From: Candidatus Schekmanbacteria bacterium
GTDB taxonomy: Bacteria > CSSED10-310 > JACPHN01
NCBI GenBank assembly: GCA_016188575.1
Contig: JACPHN010000127.1
Span: 1-24,056 of the forward strand
Length of the DNA: 24,056 nucleotides
Direction of reading: 5' to 3'
Shown here: positions 16,717 through 24,056 of the stretch, piece after piece
Position numbering within the stretch: position 1 is the stretch's first letter
Layout: every line of letters starts with the position of its first letter
The notes under the pieces: generated by a model
What the model was told of the DNA's origin: nothing
What the model saw: the letters and a program-made list of their open reading frames with translations, nothing else
Databases searched by the model: none
Position numbers and translations under genes: made by a program

Positions 16717-16969
16717 CGTCTTCGTATGCTTCCTCCCGGGTCCAACGGCGCTGCGTCTCTTCGCTCTTCATGATCGACCGCTCGTCGAAGAAGAGTTTGA
16801 GCTCGTACCAGGCACGCAACTCAGCACTCTCCGCGTCCGGACCAAGGGCACTTTCCAGCGCTTCACGAACTACCTCAGCCTGACTCCGCCCTACACGAGC
16901 GCACCGCTCCTTGAGGAGACGCTCGAGCCTCCTGTCCAGGTAAATCTGTTTTCTGACCATGTCAGTCAT
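16709..16969 (-). CDS. Ribbon-helix-helix (CopG/VapB-like) antitoxin
   Basis: 86 residues. The N-terminus VRKQIYLDRRLERLLKERC followed by GRSQAEVVREALESAL is a ribbon-helix-helix DNA-binding fold, with a basic beta strand, a helix, a turn at GRS and a second helix. The acidic C-terminal tail (SEETQRRWTREEAYED) would wrap the toxin. It ends 8 nt inside the PIN-toxin start, the classic vapBC layout. ATG at 16969 is used; a second ATG three codons later is also possible. A TGTATATACA palindrome just upstream is the likely autoregulatory operator. If the toxin is dead, this gene is a solitary antitoxin and may protect against related toxins. Confidence 0.85.
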   Translation of the reverse strand: MTDMVRKQIYLDRRLERLLKERCARVGRSQAEVVREALESALGPDAESAELRAWYELKLFFDERSIMKSEETQRRWTREEAYEDGA

Positions 16970-16986
16970 GCGTGCACTTTACGTGA

Positions 16987-16996
16987 TGTATATACA
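16987..16996 (-). promoter_or_regulatory. Palindromic operator/-10 region of the antitoxin gene
   Basis: TGTATATACA is a perfect 10-bp palindrome 18-27 nt before the antitoxin ATG. It contains a TATATA/TATACA that could serve as the -10 box. RHS-fold and RHH antitoxins commonly bind such short AT-rich palindromes over their own promoters; here the binding is inferred, and only the palindrome is seen. Confidence 0.45.
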
Positions 16997-17225
16997 CCGC
17001 CGAGGCGGGCTCGGAAAGTTTCTGCGGCGATCTGAATCAACCGTCTGCGCGACTGCGAGCTGTGCGGAAAACGCCTCGCGAAGGCCCCCTCCGGCCCTCC
17101 TTTCAGGGATGGGTATTTCACGCCGCGGTCTCTTCGGTCGCGCTCGGCCTCGACGAGGATCGAGCGGCCATGACGATCACGGTGACGTCGAGCTCTCCCC
17201 TTCCCCCTCTCTGCGCTCAGCACTG

Positions 17226-18290
17226 CTACTTCCCCAGCAGCCGCCCCACCTCTTCCGCGACGGCGCTCGGCCCGTGCAGCCGTGCGCCCCTCACGAGCTT
17301 GCCGTCGGGATCCACGAGGAAGACGCTCGGAATGGCATTCACGTCGTACCGCCTCGCAAGCTCCGATGAAAACCCGTTGCCATCGCAGATCTGCGGCCAA
17401 TCCATGCCTTCCTTCGCGATGAAATCCGCCACGACCGCGGCCTGATCGTCCAGGCTGACGCCGACAATCTCGAAGCCGCGGTGCTGGAAGCGCCTATAGA
17501 CCTTCACGAGCTCCGGGACGTCACGACGGCAAGGACCGCACCACGTCGCCCAGAAGTCGATGAGCAGCACCTTGCCCCGGTAGTCTCTGATCGAGACGGT
17601 GCGGCCCGCGGGGTCCGCCTGGTCCAGAGCCGGCGCCGGCGCCCCGCTGGCCAGTGCCCCGGCGAGGCTTTCCTCCTCGTCCCCTCGGGAGGCCACAGGG
17701 CTCCGCGCCGCGAGCGCCTCCGGCGAGCGACTGACGGTAAAGGTCGCGGTGGGTGCGGGGGGGTTATGCGCCACGAGCTCGACAACGATGTCCTGGACCG
17801 CCCACGTGGCGCCAGGCTGCATGACCTCCTCCGCCTCCAGCACGCCGCTGCGATCGCGATCGATTCCGACCGCGGGATCCAGGCCTGCGGCGCTCGCGCC
17901 GGCGATCACCGCCAGATGCCGTTCGCTGCCGAATACCCACACCTGGAGGCTTCCTTCCAGCCAGGTGCGACCACCCGCGCCCTCCACCGGCGCCAGCGCC
18001 ACGTCGACGGTGTAGGAGCCCTGGTCCTGAAGCTGCACGTAATAGGATGGAGCGAACGTCGACAGCTTCGCCCCGGGACGGCCGTCGGCCGCAGCGGGGA
18101 CCAGCGTCGCGCCCGCCGGCGGGGGTGTGGACGATATGTGCGTCACCCCCTTTTCATCTTTCCACTTGAAGGTCTCAGCGAGGGCACGCGGCGGCGGCAG
18201 CGCGGTCCAACACCACGCGAACGCGATCGCCATCAGCAGAGCAGCGCCGGGTCTCAGCCCGGCTGTGGAGCATGCGGTCAAGTTGGTCAC
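17226..18290 (-). CDS. Exported DUF4124/EF-hand/TlpA-type thioredoxin
   Basis: About 354 residues. After a signal sequence (hydrophobic AALLMAIAFAWCWTAL, then PRALA) comes a DUF4124-like patch FKWKDEKGVTHISSTPPP (about 41-58). Next is a beta-rich region with a canonical EF-hand loop DRDRSGVLEAEE (144-155). The C-terminal TlpA/redoxin domain has FWATWCGPC (cysteines 251 and 254) and the cis-proline segment AIPSVFLVD. TlpA proteins reduce periplasmic disulfides, for example in cytochrome maturation. The start is uncertain: GTG at 18290 keeps an Arg before the hydrophobic core, ATG at 18233 gives a shorter signal, and the frame opens at a TTG at 18380. It lies downstream of the pseudokinase gene on the same strand, about 180 bp away. 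Confidence 0.88.
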   Translation of the reverse strand: MTNLTACSTAGLRPGAALLMAIAFAWCWTALPPPRALAETFKWKDEKGVTHISSTPPPAGATLVPAAADGRPGAKLSTFAPSYYVQLQDQGSYTVDVALAPVEGAGGRTWLEGSLQVWVFGSERHLAVIAGASAAGLDPAVGIDRDRSGVLEAEEVMQPGATWAVQDIVVELVAHNPPAPTATFTVSRSPEALAARSPVASRGDEEESLAGALASGAPAPALDQADPAGRTVSIRDYRGKVLLIDFWATWCGPCRRDVPELVKVYRRFQHRGFEIVGVSLDDQAAVVADFIAKEGMDWPQICDGNGFSSELARRYDVNAIPSVFLVDPDGKLVRGARLHGPSAVAEEVGRLLGK

Positions 18291-18381
18291 GGCACCCGTC
18301 ACGGTTCGAGGATTGGGCTGGATTCCGCAGCGACTCCGGGATTGTATGGCGGCGGAGAGCACCGCCACAACACGGCGCAAC

Positions 18382-18452
18382 TCCCTGAACCCACCGCCGG
18401 TTCGCCTGCATGCTTCGCGGGATGCGCATCACGAAGGCCCCCACCTCACCTC
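18382..18452 (+). repeat. Dispersed ~70-bp intergenic repeat, copy 2
   Basis: Second copy of the element at 11029-11100, same orientation, starting CCCTGAACCCACCGCC. It fills most of the gap between the pseudokinase stop and the TlpA gene. A weaker third match (TGAATCCACCGCC) is at 20251-20263. Confidence 0.6.
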
Positions 18453-18468
18453 GTTTGGCGAGGCGCCG

Positions 18469-20103
18469 TCACTTGCCGGCGCCGCTGCCGCGCCCGATTT
18501 CGATCCAGTGCTGAACGGCGCGCTTGAGCATGATCTCGTCGATCGGTTTGGTGACGAAAAAGTCCATCCCCGAAGCCAGGCAGGCCGCGCGCTGGGAATC
18601 CTTCGCGTGTGCGGTCAGGGCGACGATGGGGACGCGCTCCCCGGGCTTCTCGCGCCGGCGTATTTCGCGCGCCGCACCCATGCCGTCCAGAACGGGCATA
18701 TCGGCGTCCATGAGGATCAGGTCGTAGGCGTTCATGGCGAACTGCTTGACCGCCAGGGCGCCGTTGGGAACCTCGTCCACGGCGTAGCCGGCGCTTCGCA
18801 GCACGCCACTGACCATCGTCGAGATCAGGCGTTCATCCTCGGCGAGAAGGACGCGGCCGCGCTCGGGCTCGGCGCTCGGTTGCGGCACCGCTCCCTGCGC
18901 CGCCAGCGGGGCGCTCGCCCGCTGCATGGTGATATCGAACCAGAACGCATTTCCGGACCGAGCATGGCTGCGCGCTCCGGCCTTTCCGCCCATGGCTTCG
19001 ACGAGGCGCTGGAACAGCGCGAGCTCCATGCCCGTGTCTCCGTAGTCGCGAAGGCTATCGAACTGCACCCCGGCGAAGGGGACAAAAATCTGGACCATCT
19101 GGTCGGCTGGAATGGCCGGCGCGCTATCTTCGACCTTGATGCGGACGGCACGCGTGCCGTCGCCCGTGAACAGCAGTTGCGCGGAAATCCGCACGTCATC
19201 GCGGCCCGAGCGCTGCACGGCCTTCTTGACGAGCAGTGAGAGGGCGCGTTTGATCTCCACCGGCATGCCGACGAGCGATTCCTCCGCCGGGAGCGGCTCG
19301 ACAATGCGAATGTCGATCTTTTTCTCCTTGGCGTGGTCCAGCAGCTTTTCACGCACTTCACCGACCAGTTTGCGGAGGTCACAGGCTCCGGGCCGCATGG
19401 TCGCCTTGCCGAGATCGAGCCGGGCGAGCTCGCCAAGGCTGTCCGCAAATGCCAGCAGGTGTCGAGCAGAAGCGCCGGCATGCCAGACCCACTCGGATTG
19501 ATCCGCGCTCAGTTGCGTATGCCCCAAGAGGTCCGCCGCCGCGACTATTCCGGTAAGGGGGACCTGGAGCTCGCGGCTCACCGTCGCAAGAAAGGAGGCA
19601 TGCTGGAGCTTGGCGCTGACGAGGTCTTTCCTGCCGCTCTCCTCGTCTTTTCGTTGCTCCTCGAGCGGGGGTGCGGGTGCCGGGGCGGGTGCCGGCGGTC
19701 GCTCGGCAGCCTCCACGGCCGCCTTCGGCGCTTCCACCTGTCGCATCGCGTCGAGATCCCGCACGGCGTACACGGTGCTCGAGCCGCCGCCGAGCGCCGC
19801 GGAGAGGCAACGCACGGCGACGGGGACGTCTCTTCCGCCGACGCGGCTGATCCTGCAGCAAACGGCCGGAGCGGCAGCGGGCCGCCCCGCCACGGCCAGG
19901 TCGCGCACGGCCGCGCGCGCCTCTTCAGGCTCATAAAGCTCGGAATGGTGGACGCCCACGAGTCGTCCGCCGCGAGCTCCCGTCAGCTCCTCGGCGGCTG
20001 GAGTGGCCGCCTGAATCTCGTCCGTGGCCGCATCCACTACGAAGGCGGCGCATTCGAGAAAATCGAAGAGGTCGATAACCGGTCCGAGCTCGCTCTGCGA
20101 CAT
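18469..20103 (-). CDS. PAS / degenerate histidine-kinase / receiver protein (histidine-less hybrid kinase)
   Basis: 544 residues, with ATG 6 nt after GAGGA; the frame opens earlier at 20241 but lacks such a site. A PAS-like domain (about 8-115) and a Pro/Ala linker lead to a HisKA-like helix FLATVSRELQVPLTG, where the phospho-accepting His is replaced by Arg177. The ATPase-like domain is degenerate: the N box reads LLVKKAVQ (no Asn), G1 reads VEDSAPAIP (Gly lost) and G2 reads GDTGMEL. The C-terminal receiver is intact, with acidic D423, phospho-acceptor D466 (LMDADMP), T497 and K519. It should not autophosphorylate but can probably accept phosphate from another kinase, so it may act as an allosteric response regulator. 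No DNA-binding output domain is present. Confidence 0.92.
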   Translation of the reverse strand: MSQSELGPVIDLFDFLECAAFVVDAATDEIQAATPAAEELTGARGGRLVGVHHSELYEPEEARAAVRDLAVAGRPAAAPAVCCRISRVGGRDVPVAVRCLSAALGGGSSTVYAVRDLDAMRQVEAPKAAVEAAERPPAPAPAPAPPLEEQRKDEESGRKDLVSAKLQHASFLATVSRELQVPLTGIVAAADLLGHTQLSADQSEWVWHAGASARHLLAFADSLGELARLDLGKATMRPGACDLRKLVGEVREKLLDHAKEKKIDIRIVEPLPAEESLVGMPVEIKRALSLLVKKAVQRSGRDDVRISAQLLFTGDGTRAVRIKVEDSAPAIPADQMVQIFVPFAGVQFDSLRDYGDTGMELALFQRLVEAMGGKAGARSHARSGNAFWFDITMQRASAPLAAQGAVPQPSAEPERGRVLLAEDERLISTMVSGVLRSAGYAVDEVPNGALAVKQFAMNAYDLILMDADMPVLDGMGAAREIRRREKPGERVPIVALTAHAKDSQRAACLASGMDFFVTKPIDEIMLKRAVQHWIEIGRGSGAGK

Positions 20104-20299
20104 CTGATTTCCTCTCGGAATGGGAAGGGGCCACGCCGGCGCTTGCCACCGCCCCACGCCGAAGACCGCCGCCGCCGTCGAGATGGGGATTCCTGGGAGA
20201 GGATAGCGCGGCACGTCGATGTCGGCCATACGGAGGCTCATCGCTCATCCTGAATCCACCGCCCCTGCGGCTAACCCTCGATTCGTGAGGGAAAAGGAG

Positions 20300-20421
20300 G
20301 CATCGGCCGAATGTCCGGTTTCGTCCATTACACTTCTTCCCGCCGCAGGTTCGGCGCGGAGGGGCGCGATTCATCGCGCCCCTGCGTGGCGGCTCAGGTG
20401 TAAACCACATTCGGCCGACGC
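20300..20421. repeat. 122-bp palindromic intergenic element (MITE/REP-like)
   Basis: Outer arms GCATCGGCCGAATGT (20300-20314) and ACATTCGGCCGACGC (20407-20421) are inverted repeats matching at 14 of 15 positions. Between them is a perfect 10-bp hairpin, AGGGGCGCGA (20360-20369) with TCGCGCCCCT (20374-20383) and a TTCA loop. The element lies in the 20104-20513 gap, which holds no gene that I can support. The central hairpin could fold in RNA read from either side, but there is no T tract for a classic terminator. Confidence 0.55.
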
Positions 20422-20513
20422 CCGAAATACTGTCCGTGCATCCAAATACCCCTGCGCCAGACTCCCGCCGAGAGGCCGCGCTACGTGTCGGCGTTGCTCA
20501 GGTCCGGCACGGT

Positions 20514-21209
20514 TTACTCGATGAATACCGTTTCCCACCACCGTATCGCCCACGAGCTGCCAGTATTCTCCAAGAAATAAAAGACGCCGGCACCTCCAAG
20601 GCCAGTGCGAAGGCGTACCATGTAAATTCCTGCCACTTTGCCATCTCGCGAGTATGCCGGAGAGCTCACATTCAGCGCTCCGACTGCGTTAGCATGGCGT
20701 GCCTGCCATGGATTCGGATCCTCGCTTCGAAAGTGCTTCTCCATGAATTCGTGTGACTCCAAAACAACCGCCAGCGGACCAGAAATGTCAGGAGGCGCCA
20801 CCCGACGCTTCTGGTCCTTGGTTTCCAGGCAAGCGTCGACAACTTCCCCTGGAATCACCTTGCCTTTGCCCACGACAATATCCTTTCCGGGTGTGGGAGT
20901 TGGCGATTTCAGTTCGGAGGCCAAGATATCGTCACCGTGGGCGATTCCCTCCATGTAAAGTTCCACGCGGTAATTCTCCTCCTCGCTCTCAGGGAGCTCG
21001 CATGCCGTCGTTTGATCGCTCATGACGATTGTCCGTCCAAGCTCCTTGATTTCCCAGGCCGAAATAATGTTAGAAATGGCAGAATCGGACAAGACTGCTC
21101 TAACGATGGCCATATCGTTTCTTGAAAGAGGCAGGAGATCGCTGGATGCATGAACGTGACCAAGAATAATAACAAAGAAGACCGAAGAAAAACGTACGAT
21201 ACCCTTCAT
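20514..21209 (-). CDS. Exported protein of unknown function; candidate RHS-toxin immunity protein
   Basis: 231 residues with a clear signal peptide (MKGIVRFSSVFFVIILGHVHA). The mature part contains DLLPLSRNDMAIVRAVLSDS, acidic stretches, and a C-terminal beta-rich portion ending GVFYFLENTGSSWAIRWWETV. I do not recognise the family. It starts 21 nt after the stop of the RHS toxin-tip gene on the same strand. Both genes are visibly more AT-rich than the surrounding DNA, as toxin tip/immunity pairs often are. Position therefore suggests an immunity protein, and its export would imply protection in the periplasm. It could also be an unrelated envelope protein. Confidence 0.8.
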   Translation of the reverse strand: MKGIVRFSSVFFVIILGHVHASSDLLPLSRNDMAIVRAVLSDSAISNIISAWEIKELGRTIVMSDQTTACELPESEEENYRVELYMEGIAHGDDILASELKSPTPTPGKDIVVGKGKVIPGEVVDACLETKDQKRRVAPPDISGPLAVVLESHEFMEKHFRSEDPNPWQARHANAVGALNVSSPAYSRDGKVAGIYMVRLRTGLGGAGVFYFLENTGSSWAIRWWETVFIE

Positions 21210-21230
21210 TTCGCCTGACCTAGAAAGTGC

Positions 21231-22628
21231 CTATCTAAACCTTCCGGGAAGGACGCACCCAATGCGGCAAGTATTGAAGAAGTCGGCTGGTTCATTCTCT
21301 ACAGTGTCCATCCTGGCCAGGTGCCCGCCCTCATGAAGGAGAATTGATGCCAACGTACACGGGCTCATTGGACCAGTGAATATGTCCCTGAAAAGATAGA
21401 TGTTTGTAAAGGCCATTGTCTTTTGTGCATGACCCTTTATGTCCTTTTCCGTAGTGCTTTCACGATCCTTTATCATGAAATACGGCGGCTGTCCATTGTT
21501 CTTGGTCCACTCCTCCATGTTCTTGAGCTGCGGGTTGTTGGCCTTGGCGAAGTACTCCTTGCAACTTATGCAGCTCGTGCTCGCCATCTGCTCCCGGAGC
21601 TCGGTCATCGCGTCGTGAATTCGCTCCTCGATCGCAGGGTCGGTGCCGGTCGGGATCGAATAGTACCCAGTGACATCAGTCAGGTTGATCGGATCGCCGC
21701 CGACGTACTCATACAGGTTTGGCTGGCCGCTCGCCCAGTACACCGGATCCCGACTCGTCCACCGCCCGACCTCCGGGTCATAATCCCGCGCCCCAAACCG
21801 CACGAACCCGGTATCCGGATCGTAGAGCCCACCCGCGAACCCGAACGGTTGGAAGCCCGGGTTCGTGTCTACGAGCACCCGGCCCCACGCGTCGTATTCC
21901 ATTCGCTGCGCCACCGCGCCGCTCGTCGTATCCACCACGAGTCTCACTGACCCGCGCTCGTCGCGGACAATCCCGTAGGTCACCCCGCCGCGCACCACCC
22001 CGCCCGGCACAAACCGACTTACGACGTTTCCGGTGCCATCAAGCTCCGCTGCGACCCGAAGCTGACTGCCGTAGAGCCATCCCGCGACCAGCACGCCATC
22101 CACGCGTTTGCCGACCCGCCGCCCGAGGCCGTCGACCACATAGTCGATCGCCCGCCCGTCCGGTAGCACAGCCGACCGCAGATTTCCGAGCGCGTCGTAG
22201 TCGTATGACGTTGTGCCGGCCCCATCCGTCCTCGCGGCCAACACGCCGTCCAGCGAATAGGCGTACGTCGCATCCAGTCGCGTTACCAGCCGGTCCTGAT
22301 CGTCGTAGCTCGCGATCGGCTCCGCCGCCGCCGGATCCTCGCTCAGGCGGTTGCCGTTAGCGTCGTAGGTGTAGTGAGCGATCTCCGCCCCGTTCTCCCA
22401 CACCCGCTCGAGCCGCCCTACGAGATCATAGGCGTAGCGATAGGTCGTGTCGGTGCCATCGACCCGTTCCACGCGCCCTCCGGTCGAATCCCTGGTCAGG
22501 GCCAGCCCGCCTGCCTGTGCGAGGAGGCCGTCCCCGTCGTACGCCATGTCCACCGTGTGGGCGCCGTTCACGGACTCCGCCGCCACCTGAAAGTCGTCGT
22601 TCCATGCCATTGTCACGCTGCCGCTCAC
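21231..22628 (-). CDS. RHS core with C-terminal HEGGH metallopeptidase toxin tip
   Basis: 465 residues from a GTG that has GGAG 7 nt upstream. YD repeats (for example YDALGNLRSAVLPDGRAIDY) run into the RHS-associated core: YDAWGRVLVDTNPGFQPFGF, then GLYDPDTGFVRFGARDYDPE, GRWTSRDP and NLYEYVGGDPINLTD. After TGYYS the sequence changes to a ~145-residue unique tip. It carries LLHEGGH (H432, E433, H436), a zinc-metallopeptidase HExxH motif, with E444 or E446 as possible third ligand, and six cysteines. RHS shells encapsulate and release such tips as effectors; this points to a peptidase toxin. The frame continues upstream without shift to a TGA at 22716-22718, so this is probably the 3' part of one larger gene, possibly re-initiated at this GTG. 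Confidence 0.88.
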   Translation of the reverse strand: MSGSVTMAWNDDFQVAAESVNGAHTVDMAYDGDGLLAQAGGLALTRDSTGGRVERVDGTDTTYRYAYDLVGRLERVWENGAEIAHYTYDANGNRLSEDPAAAEPIASYDDQDRLVTRLDATYAYSLDGVLAARTDGAGTTSYDYDALGNLRSAVLPDGRAIDYVVDGLGRRVGKRVDGVLVAGWLYGSQLRVAAELDGTGNVVSRFVPGGVVRGGVTYGIVRDERGSVRLVVDTTSGAVAQRMEYDAWGRVLVDTNPGFQPFGFAGGLYDPDTGFVRFGARDYDPEVGRWTSRDPVYWASGQPNLYEYVGGDPINLTDVTGYYSIPTGTDPAIEERIHDAMTELREQMASTSCISCKEYFAKANNPQLKNMEEWTKNNGQPPYFMIKDRESTTEKDIKGHAQKTMAFTNIYLFRDIFTGPMSPCTLASILLHEGGHLARMDTVENEPADFFNTCRIGCVLPGRFR

Positions 22629-22715
22629 TGTGCCGCTCCAAGTCGTACCGGTCGGGAGCGCGCCATCGGAAGAAAACGCCAGCAGCTCGCCCGCCGGCCC
22701 GTCCAGCGTGCAAGG

Positions 22716-24056
22716 TCACTCGCCTGGACACGTGCCGTAGCCGAAATGCAGCGTGCCGTCCGGCGTGGCGATCTCCGTCAGCCGGCCGCTGCCGGAGCTG
22801 TAGGAGCGCGTGATCGCGCCACCGCCCGGGAGGGTGATGGTCTTGACCTGGCGATCCGCGTTGTACGTCGCGTGCGCGTCGAAGGCGCCCGCCGTGTAGC
22901 CCGCGAGGTCCGGCGGGGAGTAGCGGTCGACGAGATCCACCTCGTTGAAGTCGAGCTCGTGCGCCGGCCGACCGGGCGGAGTAATGGATCTCAGGTTGCC
23001 GCTGGCGTCGTAGGAAAAGGCCACTATCTGTTCATCGGGTCGTGTCTCCGCTTGCGTTCGGCCAATGGCGTCTCCAGAAAATCTCGTCATTTGCAGCTCG
23101 GCATCGAGAGTGGTTTCGAGATACCGATCGGCGCCGTAGCCGAAGGTGGTCGTCCGCGCACCGCGCGCAAGTCCGGTCAACAGGCCGCGCGAGTCGTAGG
23201 TCAAGTCGGTCGACGCGCCCCGGGGAGGTGTCAGCCGGCTCGGATTCCCGGCCGCGTCTAGCGACATCACGCTTGTCCTGCCCATCTCCGTGGTCCGGGT
23301 GACGGTGTTTTCCACCGGGTCGAACGCGGTGGTAACGGTGCTGCCGTTTACGGTGTGAGCTACCGTGAGCGCGCCGCCGATTCCCGCCGGCGCGTCCACC
23401 GACACGGTCTCGACGCGCTCCAGACCGCCGGGGGTGCGGATCGTCGTCTGCCGGGCGACCGGCGCCAGGAGCCCCCAGCGCGGGTCGGGCTCCACCGTCA
23501 CCGCCATCTCCGTGCCGTCCGGGAACGTCACCGTCCGGCTCCCGCCGGCGCTCTCCACCCACGCCGTCCTGTTTCCCGCGCCGTCGGTAACGCTGCGCGC
23601 CGTCTCGCCCTCCCCGAGCTCCTCGACGGAGTGGATCGCGGTCCGTCCCAATGCCGTAGTTCCGGTGACGGTGCGGGCAGCGCCTTGCGATCCGGCCGCG
23701 AACGCCTTGCCACCGGTCACCGCATCCTCCCCGGACACGAGCAGCCCGAGATCGTCGTAGGCGTAGCTCGTTACGAAGTGCCGGGCGTTCTCGTACGTCT
23801 TCATCAACCCCGCGGCGTCGCCGTCGTAATAGGTCAGCTTGACGGTCTCGCCTTCGGGATTGCGGATTTCGGTGAGCCAGCCGGTGACGTCATCGGTGCT
23901 GAGCACCGTGCGCTGGCCGCCCGGCGCAACGAGCGCCGCCGGGCGACCGCCGGTGCGCTCGATGGTGACCGTGTTGCCGTGCGCGTCCGCCAGCGTCGTG
24001 AGGTCGCCGGCGCCGTCGTAACCGAAGCTGAGCTCGACGTTGCCGGTGACGCCGTC
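22716..24056 (-). CDS. RHS/YD-repeat protein, 5' part (continues beyond the window)
   Basis: The frame is open from the right edge (24056) to a TGA at 22716-22718, about 446 residues. It consists of RHS/YD repeats such as LSFGYDGAGDLTTLADAHGN, TYDSRGLLTGLARGARTT and FSYDASGNLRSITPPG, forming the shell wall of an RHS cocoon. The last residues are LHFGYGTCPGE before the stop. The same frame resumes immediately after the TGA and leads into the RHS core and toxin tip, so one point change separates the two halves. The true start, any secretion or signal domain, and a possible VgrG/PAAR partner are outside the window. It may be a pseudogene fragment or half of a split RHS gene. Confidence 0.85.
   Translation of the reverse strand, partial: DGVTGNVELSFGYDGAGDLTTLADAHGNTVTIERTGGRPAALVAPGGQRTVLSTDDVTGWLTEIRNPEGETVKLTYYDGDAAGLMKTYENARHFVTSYAYDDLGLLVSGEDAVTGGKAFAAGSQGAARTVTGTTALGRTAIHSVEELGEGETARSVTDGAGNRTAWVESAGGSRTVTFPDGTEMAVTVEPDPRWGLLAPVARQTTIRTPGGLERVETVSVDAPAGIGGALTVAHTVNGSTVTTAFDPVENTVTRTTEMGRTSVMSLDAAGNPSRLTPPRGASTDLTYDSRGLLTGLARGARTTTFGYGADRYLETTLDAELQMTRFSGDAIGRTQAETRPDEQIVAFSYDASGNLRSITPPGRPAHELDFNEVDLVDRYSPPDLAGYTAGAFDAHATYNADRQVKTITLPGGGAITRSYSSGSGRLTEIATPDGTLHFGYGTCPGE

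Noticed and set aside
17226-18380. TTG at 18380 as the start of the TlpA-type protein
   Set aside because: There is no ribosome site at a useful distance, it abuts the dispersed repeat, and it places the signal peptide about 45 residues inside the protein.
22716-22718. Selenocysteine at the RHS TGA (context CPGE-stop-PCT)
   Set aside because: RHS proteins are not known selenoproteins, and I could not fold a convincing SECIS-like hairpin just downstream; a nonsense change or split gene is simpler.
1-24056. CRISPR array, riboswitch or rRNA
   Set aside because: No regularly spaced repeats, rRNA-like segments or recognisable riboswitch cores were seen on either strand.

Overview
The window comes from a high-GC Gram-negative bacterium. 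It encodes a TonB-dependent outer-membrane receptor, a periplasmic TlpA-type thioredoxin, an RHS polymorphic toxin and a degenerate hybrid histidine kinase. A very large eukaryotic-type Ser/Thr kinase fused to an ATPase, together with DUF4124, suggests a delta-proteobacterium or myxobacterium-like lineage. That placement is inference; there is no rRNA or other marker in the window.

Layout. 1-4578 (+): the last ~68 codons of an IscB-type RRXRR/HNH nuclease, a doubtful small overlapping ORF, and a 1395-residue Ser/Thr kinase-AAA ATPase. 4677-4862 (-): a terminator, tRNA-Arg(CCG) and its promoter. 4877-10928 (-): a tightly coupled three-gene operon (TPR protein, PhnD-like binding protein, TonB receptor) joined by two ATGA overlaps; it looks like one envelope uptake or sensing unit. 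11029-16969: an unstable accessory region with two copies of an AAA ATPase/PD-(D/E)XK nuclease gene. One copy is intact and one has lost its Walker A half, ending against the decayed remains of a transposase. The region also has a gene-poor stretch with a 51-bp AAGG microsatellite and a VapBC-like toxin-antitoxin pair whose toxin is frameshifted in an A6 run. 17226-20103 (-): a secreted DUF4124/EF-hand/TlpA protein and a PAS-pseudokinase-receiver protein that lacks its phospho-accepting histidine. 20300-20421: a palindromic intergenic element. 20514-24056 (-): an RHS protein whose frame is broken by one TGA and whose AT-richer tip carries a HEGGH metallopeptidase motif, followed 21 nt later by a secreted unknown protein that is the best immunity candidate.

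The most promising undescribed unit is the RHS-metallopeptidase tip with its exported neighbour. Next are the histidine-less hybrid kinase and the TPR/PhnD-like/TonB operon. No CRISPR array, rRNA, origin or intact insertion sequence was seen.
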